DNA of 64,000 nt from Acidaminococcus sp. (GCA_022482815.1 JAKVOM010000001.1:2066946-2130945); one strand, 5' to 3'; numbered from the stretch's first letter, positions 36,740 to 46,140 are shown. Made by a program: numbers and translations. The notes: generated from the letters alone by a model not told the origin.

Positions 36740-37771
36740 ATGAAGGAATACAATCTTGCGATTCTGGGTGCAACGGGTGCCGTTGGTCATGAATTTATCA
36801 ACCTGTTGAACGAAAGAGACTTTCCGTTCAAAAATCTGAAACTCTTGGCTTCTTCCCGCACGGCAGGTACGGAACTTACCGTCCGCGGCAAAACCTATAA
36901 AGTTGAAGAAGCAACGGCCAACTCCTTTAACGGGGTTGATGTAGCTTTGTTTGCCGGTGGTTCCATCAGCAAGACCTTCGCTCCGATTGCCGTCAAGGCC
37001 GGTGCTGTTGTCATCGATAACTCCAGCACGTACCGCATGGATCCGGAAGTTCCCCTGATTGTTCCTGAAGTTAACCCGCAGGATATTACGAAACATAAAG
37101 GTATCATCGCCAATCCGAACTGCTCCACAATCATTATGGTAATGGCGCTGAAACCGATTTACGATCTGGCCCGTATCAAGAGAATCATCGTTTCCACCTA
37201 TCAGGCAGCCTCCGGGGCCGGCAAGGATGGTTTGGATGAACTGGAAAACCAGATTAAACAAGCCGCTGCCGGTGAAGAAATGACTGCCAAGATTTTCCCG
37301 ATGGCCAAAGCTGAAAAGCACTTCCCGCTGGCTCTGAACCTGGTACCGCAGATTGATATCTTCCTGGATAACCTTTATACCAAGGAAGAAATGAAGATGG
37401 TCAATGAAACGAAGAAGATTTTCTCCGATTATGATATGAGAATTACGGCTACGACGGTTCGTGTTCCTGTCTACAGAAGCCACAGTGAATCTGTGAACGT
37501 GGAACTGGAACATGATGTACAGCTGGAAGATATCCGCAAAGCATTGAGCAGCTTCCCGGGTGTTGTTCTGCAGGATGATCCTTCTCAGCAGATTTACCCG
37601 ATGCCGCTTTATACTTCCGGTCTGAATGATGTATATGTAGGCCGTCTGAGACGCGATGAATCCGCACCGAACAGCTTCAACTTCTGGTGTGTAGGCGACC
37701 AGATCCGCAAGGGCGCCGCACTGAACACGCTGCAAATTGCGGAAACGATGGTTAAGAACGGTTGGCTCTGA
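36740..37771 (+). CDS. asd: Aspartate-semialdehyde dehydrogenase
   Basis: Reduces aspartyl phosphate to aspartate semialdehyde, the branch point to lysine, threonine and methionine. It has 343 residues with NADP loop GATGAVG at 10-16, catalytic Cys128 in NPNCST, and YQAASGAGKDG. Thirty-five bases after dapB; RBS gaaggga. Confidence 0.96.
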   Translation: MKEYNLAILGATGAVGHEFINLLNERDFPFKNLKLLASSRTAGTELTVRGKTYKVEEATANSFNGVDVALFAGGSISKTFAPIAVKAGAVVIDNSSTYRMDPEVPLIVPEVNPQDITKHKGIIANPNCSTIIMVMALKPIYDLARIKRIIVSTYQAASGAGKDGLDELENQIKQAAAGEEMTAKIFPMAKAEKHFPLALNLVPQIDIFLDNLYTKEEMKMVNETKKIFSDYDMRITATTVRVPVYRSHSESVNVELEHDVQLEDIRKALSSFPGVVLQDDPSQQIYPMPLYTSGLNDVYVGRLRRDESAPNSFNFWCVGDQIRKGAALNTLQIAETMVKNGWL

Positions 37772-37789
37772 TAAGGAGGGGCATTTTCG

Positions 37790-39010
37790 ATGAATATTAT
37801 TGTACAAAAGTTTGGCGGTACTTCTGTTGCCACTCCGCAAACGCGCCAGCTTGTTTTAAAGAAAGTAAAGGAAGCTATCGATAATGGGTATGCCCCTATC
37901 GTAGTTGTATCTGCCATGGGGCGGAGGGGTGACCCGTATGCAACGGATACGCTCATCGATATGCTGAAATCTGTCAATGAATCACCTGATGTGCATGAAC
38001 TGGATTTGATGATGGCCTGCGGGGAAATCATTTCTTCGACCGTTATGGCCGCTACCCTGCAGAAGGCCGGGCTCAATGCCCGGGCCCTGACAGGCGGTCA
38101 GGCTGGTATGATTACGGACAGCCGTTACGGCAATGCCCGCATCAAAACGGTCAAGGCAAAACATTTGAAAGACCTCGTATCTCAGGGCGTAATTCCTGTC
38201 ATCTGCGGTTTCCAGGGCGTAACTGATGATAACCTCAATATCACCACACTGGGCCGCGGCGGCAGCGATACGTCGGCTGCAGCCTTCGGCGTGGCCGTCG
38301 GCGCTGATAGAGTCGAAATCTATACGGATGTAGACGGCATCATGACAGCTGATCCGCGCATTGTTTCCGATGCCCAGATCATCAAACATATTTCTTACGA
38401 TGAAATTCGCGAGATGGCTCACCAGGGTGCTAAAGTCATTCATCCGAGAGCGGTTGAAATCGTCATGCGCTACGGCGTTCCCATGGTCGTAAAGAGTACC
38501 TTCTCTGATGCACCGGGGACACTGATTACCGCTGATGACCAGATTGAAACGATTGAAGAGCAGGATGACGTAGAGAGCAATCACGCCAGCGGTGTAGCCA
38601 ATATGATGAATCTGGCTTTCTTCCAGGTTTCCCTGAAATCCGGGGAATCAGCAAACGGCAGCAGATTGTTCAGAGCCCTGGCTGACGGCGGTGTCAGCAT
38701 CGGCAGCTTCAGTATGCAGCCAGGCTCCCTGATGTTTGCTGTTTACTCCGAGGCAGCTCCCAAGGCAGAAGAGATCCTGAAATCGTCCGGTTACACATAC
38801 AAACTGATTCCAAACTGTGCCAAGGTTACTGTCGTCGGTTCCCGTATGGGCGGCGTACCCGGCTATATGGCCCGGTTTGTCAGCGCCTTAACGGATGCAG
38901 ATATTGAGATCCTTCAGACTACGGACTCGGATAACATGATTGCCGCTATCATCAAGGATTCACAAGTAAAAGAAGCAGTGAATGCGCTTCATCACGCATT
39001 TAAGTCTTAA
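37790..39010 (+). CDS. lysC: Aspartokinase
   Basis: Phosphorylates aspartate, first step of the aspartate family pathway. It has 406 residues: N-terminal KFGGTSVA at 7-14, GRGGSDTSAAAFGVAVGA, then two C-terminal ACT domains (about 265-406) suited to allosteric feedback by lysine and/or threonine. Single-domain kinase, no homoserine dehydrogenase fusion. RBS aaggagggg. Confidence 0.95.
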   Translation: MNIIVQKFGGTSVATPQTRQLVLKKVKEAIDNGYAPIVVVSAMGRRGDPYATDTLIDMLKSVNESPDVHELDLMMACGEIISSTVMAATLQKAGLNARALTGGQAGMITDSRYGNARIKTVKAKHLKDLVSQGVIPVICGFQGVTDDNLNITTLGRGGSDTSAAAFGVAVGADRVEIYTDVDGIMTADPRIVSDAQIIKHISYDEIREMAHQGAKVIHPRAVEIVMRYGVPMVVKSTFSDAPGTLITADDQIETIEEQDDVESNHASGVANMMNLAFFQVSLKSGESANGSRLFRALADGGVSIGSFSMQPGSLMFAVYSEAAPKAEEILKSSGYTYKLIPNCAKVTVVGSRMGGVPGYMARFVSALTDADIEILQTTDSDNMIAAIIKDSQVKEAVNALHHAFKS

Positions 39011-39025
39011 GGAGGAGTAGAGATT

Positions 39026-39922
39026 ATGAACAAGCCTTATTTTGGTCGTCTGATTACAGCTATGGTAACACACTTCAACGAAGATGGTTCTCTGAACGCA
39101 GAAGGTACGGCGAACTTTGCTTCCTGGCTTGTCGATCATGGTTCTGACGCTATTTTGGTGGCAGGAACTTCGGGAGAAGCACCGACTATGACCGTGGAAG
39201 AAAAGGAAGAACTGTTCACGGCTGTCATCAAAAAACTGAACCATCGTGTTCCTGTGATTGTAGGTACCGGCTCCAATGATACAGCAGCTACCATCCGGAT
39301 GAATAAGGTTGCCGAAAAAGTCGGCGCCGACGGCGTCCTTGTGGTGGGTCCTTTCTATAACAAGCCTTCCCAGGAAGGTTTCTACCGTCATTTCAAGACC
39401 GTTGCTGACAATACGTCCCTGCCTGTCGTCATTTATAACGTTCCGGGCAGAACGGGTTCCAATATTCTTCCGGCTACCGTAGCAAGACTGGCCCATGACT
39501 GCAAGAATATCGTGGCCATTAAGGAAGCTTCCGGTAAGGTTGATCAGGTGGCTGAACTGTACCGTCTGCTGCCTGAAGATTTCTCCATCTACAGCGGTGA
39601 TGACGGCCTGACGCTTCCGTTCTTTGCCGTAGGCGCCTGCGGGCTGATTTCCGTTCTGAGCAACGTCGGCGGTGAACTGCTGCAGGATCTGATGCAGAGC
39701 TTTGAACGCGGCGATATTCAGCGCGCCCGTGAACTGAACAAGATCATGGTGCCTCAGGCAAAGTCCATGTTCATCGTCAGCAACCCGATTCCTATCAAGG
39801 AAGCCATTACGAGAATGACTCCGTTCAATGCAGGTCCGTATCGTCTGCCACTGTGCCCGATGACGGACGAGGAACGAGCCAAGGTTGAGGCTGCCTGGAG
39901 AGAGACCGGACTTTTGAAGTAA
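39026..39922 (+). CDS. dapA: 4-hydroxy-tetrahydrodipicolinate synthase
   Basis: Condenses pyruvate with aspartate semialdehyde. It has 298 residues in a TIM barrel: GTSGEAPT near 47-54, Tyr137 in IYNVPGRTG, and Schiff-base Lys166 in VAIKEASG. Last gene of the lysine operon, 15 bases after lysC with RBS taaggagga. Confidence 0.96.
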   Translation: MNKPYFGRLITAMVTHFNEDGSLNAEGTANFASWLVDHGSDAILVAGTSGEAPTMTVEEKEELFTAVIKKLNHRVPVIVGTGSNDTAATIRMNKVAEKVGADGVLVVGPFYNKPSQEGFYRHFKTVADNTSLPVVIYNVPGRTGSNILPATVARLAHDCKNIVAIKEASGKVDQVAELYRLLPEDFSIYSGDDGLTLPFFAVGACGLISVLSNVGGELLQDLMQSFERGDIQRARELNKIMVPQAKSMFIVSNPIPIKEAITRMTPFNAGPYRLPLCPMTDEERAKVEAAWRETGLLK

Positions 39923-39938
39923 TTTCATATCGATTATC

Positions 39939-39978
39939 AAAGAACCTGTGACAGATAAAATGCCGCAGGTTCTTTTTT
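39939..39978 (+). terminator. Terminator after dapA
   Basis: AAAGAACCTG (39939-39948) pairs with CAGGTTCTTT (39966-39975), followed by further T residues. Confidence 0.9.
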
Positions 39979-40122
39979 ACTGCCATTGCTGGGTATGGAT
40001 TTATAAAGTAGATTGCCTCTCTCCCGACGAGATGTCATTTATTTCCCCCTTTTTCCTAAAGGGGGTGAAACACCGGCGCCCTCATGTTATAATAAATAAG
40101 ATATTATGGGAGGAGTGTCAGT

Positions 40123-40962
40123 ATGTTAGCTGATTTACACATCCATACGACATTTTCAGACGGTGTCAATACGCCTGAGGATGTTGTCAGGGAAGCGGTA
40201 AATGCGGGATTGGCAGCTATTGCCATCACCGATCATGATAATATCAGAGGTTACGAACGGGCGGAGCGGTATGTAAAAACAAATCAGCTTCCGCTGAAAG
40301 TACTTCGCGGCGTGGAGATTGATACGGACTATAAAGGAAAAGATGTTCATGTCCTTGGCTATTATTTCGCTCCGGATGATCCGGATCTGATGCAGGCCCT
40401 TGCCTGGAACCGCAGTCAGCGGGTGGACAGAGTGCAGCGTATTGTTTCGAAAATTCATAGTTTCGGATATCCCATTTCTTTTCCTGAAGTCGTAAAGGAG
40501 GCAGCCGGGTCCCGCAGCCTTGGCCGTCCTCACATTGCGCGGCTCCTCGTCAAAAAGGGCTGCTTTAAGACGGTCAGTGAAGTTTTTGATACGCTTATCG
40601 GCGCGGGAAAGCCATGTTATCTGCGGCAGGTCAAGATGTCTCCAAAGGAAGCGGTTGCTCTGCTTCATAATGCCGGCGGTATCGCAGTGCTTGCGCATCC
40701 TGCCGAATTGGAAAATTATGATCTTGTGCAGGAAATTCTTAATGGAACGGCTTTTGATGGGATGGAAGTCTGGCATCCTTCCACGTTAAATGAACATCCG
40801 CATCATGACTGGAAAGCTGTTGCCGAAGCGCACCATCTTATCCCCAGCGGCGGCAGTGACCTGCACGGCAATCCGGGACGCTTTCCCATGCATTTGGGTG
40901 AATTCCGGATTCTTTACGAAGATGTGAAAGGGATTATCGACTATAAAAAACATTCAAATTGA
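40123..40962 (+). CDS. PHP-domain phosphoesterase (YciV/RNase AM-like)
   Basis: Metal-dependent phosphoesterase of the PHP family, related to enzymes removing 3'-phosphates or 5'-nucleotides from short nucleic acids. It has 279 residues: metal ligands begin with His6 and His8 (DLHIHTTFSDG), followed by ITDHDN, GVEIDT and GSDLHG. RBS gggagga. A CCCCCTTT/AAAGGGGG hairpin (40045-40065) and a TTATAATAAA -10 lie upstream. Confidence 0.87.
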   Translation: MLADLHIHTTFSDGVNTPEDVVREAVNAGLAAIAITDHDNIRGYERAERYVKTNQLPLKVLRGVEIDTDYKGKDVHVLGYYFAPDDPDLMQALAWNRSQRVDRVQRIVSKIHSFGYPISFPEVVKEAAGSRSLGRPHIARLLVKKGCFKTVSEVFDTLIGAGKPCYLRQVKMSPKEAVALLHNAGGIAVLAHPAELENYDLVQEILNGTAFDGMEVWHPSTLNEHPHHDWKAVAEAHHLIPSGGSDLHGNPGRFPMHLGEFRILYEDVKGIIDYKKHSN

Positions 40963-40970
40963 GGCGCACT

Positions 40971-41816
40971 ATGAAAGTTATCGCATTTACAGGACCCAGC
41001 GGTACCGGCAAAAGTTTCCGGGCTATCGGTGTGGCGCATGATCACCTTTGTGACGGCATCATCGATGATGGCCTCTTGATTGAAGGAACCAAAATTTTAG
41101 CCGGCACTTCGGCAAAAACAGAACAAAATAAAGTCCAGGCCGTAAAGCGTGCTATTTTCATGGATAAGAAACACTGTGCAGAAGTCAGGAAGGCCCTTGC
41201 GGGCAGCAACATTGAAAATCTTCTTGTCATCGGCACCTCCGATAAAATGGCTGTCACGATCTGTAAACGGCTTGGTATTCCGCAGCCTTCGGAGTATGTC
41301 CATATCCAGGATATTGCGACTCCGCGGGAAATGAAAAGAGCCCGGGAGCTGCGAATCAAAGAGGGAAAGCATATTGTCCCGGTTCCTACCATTGAATTGA
41401 AACCGCATCTTTCGGGTGTGTTGGTGGATTTGCCGCACCGTTTGTTCAGCCGCAATAAAAAGCACAAGAACATCCAGAAAAAATCCATTGTCCGTCCTTC
41501 TTTCAGCTACTATGGCAAAATTTCTGTGACAGATTATGTGGTCAGCGATATTGTACGTATTGTCGTGGAGAAGAATAAGAACGTTGACCGGATTACTTCT
41601 ATTAAGGTCCGCCGTCCGGCCGATACCAGCAAGGGAATGACGATTTATCTGGATCTTGTGCTGTTTTTCGGGGCTGAAATCTTTGACACGGTGAAGCAGC
41701 TCCAGACAAAAATTAAATTTAAGGTAGAAGGCATGACTTCCATGCCAGTAAGAGATATTAATGTGGCTGTTCGCAGCCTTACCGTGCGGCAGCCGAAAAC
41801 GTCTGAAAACGAATGA
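40971..41816 (+). CDS. P-loop NTPase fused to an Asp23/Gls24-like domain
   Basis: A 281-residue two-part protein. The N-terminus is a P-loop domain with GPSGTGKS at 8-15. The C-terminal ~95 residues (about 180-275: ISVTDYVVSDIVRIVVEK, then MTIYLDLVLFFGAEIFDTVK and VNVAVRSLTV-like end) follow the strand-helix pattern of Asp23/Gls24 proteins such as the one at 15054. The fusion suggests an ATP-dependent role in envelope stress. Starts at ATG 40971, eight bases after the PHP gene; function unknown. Confidence 0.7.
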   Translation: MKVIAFTGPSGTGKSFRAIGVAHDHLCDGIIDDGLLIEGTKILAGTSAKTEQNKVQAVKRAIFMDKKHCAEVRKALAGSNIENLLVIGTSDKMAVTICKRLGIPQPSEYVHIQDIATPREMKRARELRIKEGKHIVPVPTIELKPHLSGVLVDLPHRLFSRNKKHKNIQKKSIVRPSFSYYGKISVTDYVVSDIVRIVVEKNKNVDRITSIKVRRPADTSKGMTIYLDLVLFFGAEIFDTVKQLQTKIKFKVEGMTSMPVRDINVAVRSLTVRQPKTSENE

Positions 41817-41826
41817 GGAGTGCAGT

Positions 41827-42786
41827 GTGGCACAAAATATAAAGAAAAATGTTTCTTTTGAAAATTGGGTGCAGGAAGCAATTGAAAAATTGCAGCCCCT
41901 GGCGGCAGAGCCAATTGCGGAGAAAGCTATTAATTACGGTGTCCAGCTGACGATTAAAGATAAGGGGCAGGATGCCAAGTTAAACCTGTACCATGGAAAG
42001 AAAGGCTTTACCATGACCTGGGGCGGAAAAGATACGCCCTTCAGGGCCTCTCTGCAGGAAGCACTGGAGAAGCCTGCGGCCCAGGGGGAGGCTTCCGGCC
42101 CGCTGGTCTCTGCTGTTTCCCTTCTCGATGACATTCCGGGTTTTGACGGCGTCTGGGCCGGCAGTGATGAATCGGGGAAAGGTGACTTCTTCGGGCCACT
42201 CGTCGTAGCGGCTGTCTGTGTCAATCGGGAAATTGCTTCCGCTTTTCGCCAGGCTGGCGTGCGGGATAGTAAAGCACTGACAGATGCGCAAATCGGTCGG
42301 CTGGCAAAGCAAATCAAGGAGCAGGCTCTCGCCGTAAAGGTACTGGCTCTGCCTCCGGATCTCTACAATAAGCGCTATCAATGGTTCAAAGAGCGGGGCT
42401 GTAATTTAAATCAACTTTTGGCAAATGGTCATGTCCAGGCACTTTCCGGAGTGCTGACGGATGTGCCTTCTTGTCATTTTGCTCTCGTTGACCGTTTTGC
42501 TGTCCATAATAAGATCACTGAACGTCTGACATCACAGTTTGTCGGATTAACAGTACGTCAGCAGCCCAGGGCGGAAGCTGATATGGCAGTTGCTGCCGCT
42601 TCTATTCTGGCGCGGGATGAATTTGTCCGTATTATGAAGCAGCTTGGCATGGAAGCAGGGATGGAACTGCCCAAAGGGGGCGGAGCGCAGGCTACGCAGA
42701 CGGCTCTCGTCTTAGAGAAAAAAGTGGGACGGAAAAAAATGCCGCATTTTGTGAAAATGCATTTTGCTAATGCCGGCGCGCTCTAA
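41827..42786 (+). CDS. rnhC: Ribonuclease HIII
   Basis: Cleaves RNA in RNA/DNA hybrids. It has 319 residues: an N-terminal TBP-like substrate-binding domain (about 1-100) and the catalytic domain starting WAGSDESGKGDFFGPLVVAA, with acidic residues Asp and Glu of the RNase HIII signature, and ALVDRFAVHNKI later. It starts at GTG 41827 behind aatgaggagtg, ten bases after the previous gene. Confidence 0.93.
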   Translation: MAQNIKKNVSFENWVQEAIEKLQPLAAEPIAEKAINYGVQLTIKDKGQDAKLNLYHGKKGFTMTWGGKDTPFRASLQEALEKPAAQGEASGPLVSAVSLLDDIPGFDGVWAGSDESGKGDFFGPLVVAAVCVNREIASAFRQAGVRDSKALTDAQIGRLAKQIKEQALAVKVLALPPDLYNKRYQWFKERGCNLNQLLANGHVQALSGVLTDVPSCHFALVDRFAVHNKITERLTSQFVGLTVRQQPRAEADMAVAAASILARDEFVRIMKQLGMEAGMELPKGGGAQATQTALVLEKKVGRKKMPHFVKMHFANAGAL

Positions 42787-42904
42787 CTCAATATTCTGCA
42801 CGGTGCAGTGTGTATTTTGCAGTTGTCAGGCTTTATGATTTTTTGAATTTTGTTGGGAATTTAGTAATTTTTTAAAACAATTTAGGATTATGTTCTGTTA
42901 GATG

Positions 42905-42983
42905 CACTTTCCTATGGTATAATAAATAAGTTGCGGATTCAGTTATCGAGTTATCAATAAATCTATTGGCAGGTCTTTCTATA
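42905..42983 (+). promoter_or_regulatory. Promoter before the YbhN-type gene
   Basis: An extended -10 TGGTATAAT near 42916-42924 lies about 60 bases before the ATG at 42984. No clear -35. Confidence 0.5.
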
Positions 42984-43988
42984 ATGAGAAAAACAATCTT
43001 CAGGATGCTGGCGGTTCTCTTTTTCGTAGTCATCTGCGTATCTGCCGGTGTTATTTATTTTACATTTGATACAAGGGCGCTCAAGTACCTGACAACTTTC
43101 CAGCCGGAGTATTGTCTGCTGGCGCTGGGAATATTGAGTGTCGGGCTCTTTTTTGATGCTTCACGTCTTATCACATTGACCCACCTTTCTGGTGAGAAGA
43201 TGGATTATAAGCACGTATTCAACGTGGTTTTCAGTAACTACTTCCTGGCCCTTCTGACACCGGGGCAGGGAGGCGGCGGTGTCGCCCAGCTCATGTTCAT
43301 GAAACGGGCGGGTGTATCGGTGGCCAAGTCTACGCTCATCATTATTGTGCGTACGGTCATGTCAATTTTGTTCCTCTTTTTGACGGTCCCGATTGTCTTT
43401 TATTTTGATCCCGGCCTTGTCAGCTGGATGCCGCCCAGTCTGATTGCCCTCATCTGTCTCTTTGTGATTTTTGCCCCGGGGCTGCTCATTTTCTACATCA
43501 TCACCGGGCGCTTTGAGAGATGGCTGATTCGCTTCTGCCGGAGATTTTCTCCCAAAGTTCAGGAGGCCGTGTTTCTGTGGTACCGGGATTTCCAGCAGGC
43601 CCTTTTCCTTTTGGGCAAGAATCCGAAACAGGTGCTGCGGGCTTTTGCTGAATCAGGTGCCAGCCTTTTGTGTATTTATGGCGTTGTCCCTGTCTTTATC
43701 CACGCATTTGGGATTACAGATGTGCCGCTTCATATCATTATGGGCCGCATGTGCCTGGTCAACCTGGTGCTTTATTTTACGCCGACTCCGGGTGGTACCG
43801 GTGTGGCTGAAGGCGGTTTCCTTGTGATGTTCAATCCGCTGCTGCCTGCCGGCGTAACCGGTGTCATTGCCGTCATGTGGCGCTTTTTCTGTGAGTATAT
43901 ACCGTTTACGATTGGTGCTATCGTCACCATCCGGTATTTTGGCCTTGATATTCTGACGCAAATTCGAAGGAGGAATTCGGACGAATGA
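42984..43988 (+). CDS. Lysylphosphatidylglycerol synthase TM region/UPF0104 (YbhN-like) membrane protein
   Basis: A 334-residue integral membrane protein with about eight hydrophobic helices and family marks: ALLTPGQGGGGVAQLMFMKRAGVS-like loop (shorter pieces: LLTPGQGGGG, FTPTPGGTGVAEGG). It lacks a C-terminal synthetase domain, so it is probably a flippase-like or lipid-transport homologue. The ATG at 42984 is chosen over an upstream TTG. It overlaps the epimerase gene by four bases. Confidence 0.82.
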   Translation: MRKTIFRMLAVLFFVVICVSAGVIYFTFDTRALKYLTTFQPEYCLLALGILSVGLFFDASRLITLTHLSGEKMDYKHVFNVVFSNYFLALLTPGQGGGGVAQLMFMKRAGVSVAKSTLIIIVRTVMSILFLFLTVPIVFYFDPGLVSWMPPSLIALICLFVIFAPGLLIFYIITGRFERWLIRFCRRFSPKVQEAVFLWYRDFQQALFLLGKNPKQVLRAFAESGASLLCIYGVVPVFIHAFGITDVPLHIIMGRMCLVNLVLYFTPTPGGTGVAEGGFLVMFNPLLPAGVTGVIAVMWRFFCEYIPFTIGAIVTIRYFGLDILTQIRRRNSDE

Positions 43989-44908
43989 GAAAAATCCTCG
44001 TAACCGGGGGAGCTGGCTTTATCGGTTCCCATGTCCTTGAGAAATTGCGTCTCCACGGATTTACGGACGTGACGGTACTTGACTCTTTTGTCTCCGGCTG
44101 CCGCGCCCATATCCCTGATGGTATGCGGGTTGTAGAAATGGATGTGCGTGATCCGCAGCTTTCTTCTTTCCTTGCAAGGGAGCATTTTAAATGCGTTATT
44201 CATCTGGCAGCTCAGACTCAGGTTCCGTATTCTATGGAACATCCGGAAGAAGATGCCGATATCAACATCATGGGGCTTCTGAATCTCCTGGAAGGATGCC
44301 GTAAGAGCGGTGTATCTCAGATTATTTTTTCATCCAGTGCTGCCGTCTACGGTGACAATCCGCATCTTCCTCTTAAAGAAGAAGAAACGGTTCGTCCGCT
44401 TTCCTTCTACGGGCTTTCCAAGGCGGTATCAGAGTCGTACATTCGTCTTTACTGCCATGAATATTCTATGGATGGCATGATCCTGCGCTTTGCAAACGTG
44501 TATGGCGAGCGCCAGGGTGAGAGTGGGGAAGGCGGTGTCATCAGCATCTTTGCCAAAAAGATTGCCAGGGGCGAGGACCTAACCGTTTTTGGCGATGGGA
44601 GCCAGACCCGTGATTTTGTCTATGCCGGTGATATTGCGGAAGTCATTGTGAGGGCTATTGGTGAACCGGGTGTGCATGTTCTGAACGTAGCTACCAATAC
44701 GCGTGTGTCCCTGAATGAGCTGATTGAACTGTTCAGAAAACTCACGGACCACCCCTTTGCCGTTCATTATGGTCCTGTCCGGGACGGCGATATCTGCGAC
44801 TCGGTCCTTTCTAATGAAGCTTTGAATAAAACGCTGGGATTCAGGCAGTTTACTAATCTTTCCGAGGGGCTGAAAAAAACGCTGGAAGATACGCTGAAAC
44901 ATTGCTGA
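43985..44908 (+). CDS. NAD-dependent nucleotide-sugar epimerase/dehydratase (GalE-like)
   Basis: Extended short-chain reductase acting on UDP- or dTDP-sugars. It has 307 residues: NAD loop VTGGAGFIGSH at 6-16, FSSSAAVYG, catalytic Tyr142-x3-Lys146 (YGLSK), RFANVYG and RDFVYAGDIAE. Probably supplies sugars to cell-surface polymers; exact substrate not resolved. Coupled by ATGA overlap to the upstream membrane-protein gene. Confidence 0.88.
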   Translation: MRKILVTGGAGFIGSHVLEKLRLHGFTDVTVLDSFVSGCRAHIPDGMRVVEMDVRDPQLSSFLAREHFKCVIHLAAQTQVPYSMEHPEEDADINIMGLLNLLEGCRKSGVSQIIFSSSAAVYGDNPHLPLKEEETVRPLSFYGLSKAVSESYIRLYCHEYSMDGMILRFANVYGERQGESGEGGVISIFAKKIARGEDLTVFGDGSQTRDFVYAGDIAEVIVRAIGEPGVHVLNVATNTRVSLNELIELFRKLTDHPFAVHYGPVRDGDICDSVLSNEALNKTLGFRQFTNLSEGLKKTLEDTLKHC

Positions 44909-44930
44909 ACCCAGTTTCGGGTAAGATAAA

Positions 44931-45920
44931 ATGAAAAAGAGTTTTACAATTTTAACACTCATCTGCTGTCTTCTTCTGGGTGCCGGCTGCCACAAGGAAG
45001 CCAAGGCGCCGAAGCCCGTAAATGAGAAGCCGGCTGTGATGTCGGTTCGCATCGGCGCGGGTAATGTGCCGGGAGTTTATGCCCGCATCGGATCCGAGCT
45101 CGATAAGCTCCTGAAAAAGGAACTTCCGGATGCGGCAGACGGTACGTTATCATCGAATGGTTCTATTGCCAACGTCGAGCTGCTGCACCAAAAGAAAGTG
45201 GAACTGGCGCTGACCCAGGAAGATGTCGCCGAACTTGCCTTTGCAGGAAAGGGTCCCTTTGCGGGGCGTCCGTTCCAGGATATCCGGCAGATTGCGTCCC
45301 TCCACCTGGAAGCACTCCATTTCATCGTGCCTTTTGATTCTCCGATACGCAGTGTGGCCGATTTAAAGAAAAAACGGATTGCCCTGAATGCACCGGGGTC
45401 GGGTTCTGAGGTCACTGTACGTAAGGTCCTGCAGGCCTGGCACTTGACTGATCAGGATGTGGATATCCAGTATCTTCCTGAAGATCAGATTTTAAAAGGG
45501 TTGGAAGCTGGAACGCTGGATGCCGCTTTTATCATTACCGGCTTTCCCAGCCTGGAACTGAAGCCTTATGTGGCAGATCATAAAGTCAGACTTGTCTCTT
45601 TGGAAGGCCCCCAGCTGGCCTCGATGTTCGAGCGCTATGGATATTATCATCCGGTGCTTATGGGGGCAGGTACTTACAAGGAACAGAACAACCCTGTCGT
45701 CACGCTGGGAGTACGCTGCCTGCTGGTCTGCACGGAATCTACACCCAAAGAGATTACGGCGGCAGCGGCTTCTGTGATCTGCGCTCATCTGGAAGACCTG
45801 AAGATTGCTGATGAAGCTTTCTGGCCTTTGGAAAAGTCGGATCTTTTTCCTGTACTCGGTGTTCCCATGGTGGAAACTTCCAAAGAGTTTAAAGCGAAAG
45901 TGTCAGAGAAAAAGCGGTGA
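44931..45920 (+). CDS. TAXI family TRAP solute-binding lipoprotein
   Basis: Extracytoplasmic binding protein of the TAXI branch of TRAP transporters. It has 329 residues; the lipoprotein signal ends at Cys19 (LGAGC). Mature sequence shows SVRIGAGNVPGVYARIGSEL, SIANVELLHQKKVELALTQED, and LKKKRIALNAPGSGSEVTVR, typical of TAXI proteins. No TRAP membrane subunit lies nearby, so it is an orphan here. Ligand unknown, glutamate-like acids being one possibility for the family. Confidence 0.85.
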   Translation: MKKSFTILTLICCLLLGAGCHKEAKAPKPVNEKPAVMSVRIGAGNVPGVYARIGSELDKLLKKELPDAADGTLSSNGSIANVELLHQKKVELALTQEDVAELAFAGKGPFAGRPFQDIRQIASLHLEALHFIVPFDSPIRSVADLKKKRIALNAPGSGSEVTVRKVLQAWHLTDQDVDIQYLPEDQILKGLEAGTLDAAFIITGFPSLELKPYVADHKVRLVSLEGPQLASMFERYGYYHPVLMGAGTYKEQNNPVVTLGVRCLLVCTESTPKEITAAAASVICAHLEDLKIADEAFWPLEKSDLFPVLGVPMVETSKEFKAKVSEKKR

Positions 45921-45959
45921 ATTTGCAGGTATACCACTGTATTGCAATTCCTATTTTTT

Positions 45960-46130
45960 CTCTGTATAATGTTGAACGTGTACATTTATTGCCCCAGCTA
46001 TGCTATAATGGGCGCTTATGGGGCAATTTGCTGCGGTATAATTTTATTTTTGTTTTTTACTGGACAGTGGACTGACTGTTCAGTGCTTTTATATTCATTT
46101 TAAATAAAGATTAATAAAAGATTTGTGAGG
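45960..46130 (+). promoter_or_regulatory. Promoter region of RNase J with palindrome around a -10
   Basis: Three TATAAT boxes occur (45965-45970, 46004-46009, about 46037-46042). The middle one has an extended TGC before it and lies between the arms of an inverted repeat ATTGCCCC (45988-45995) and GGGGCAAT (46020-46027). This could be an operator or a leader hairpin. Confidence 0.5.
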
Positions 46131-46140
46131 AGGTGCCTTT

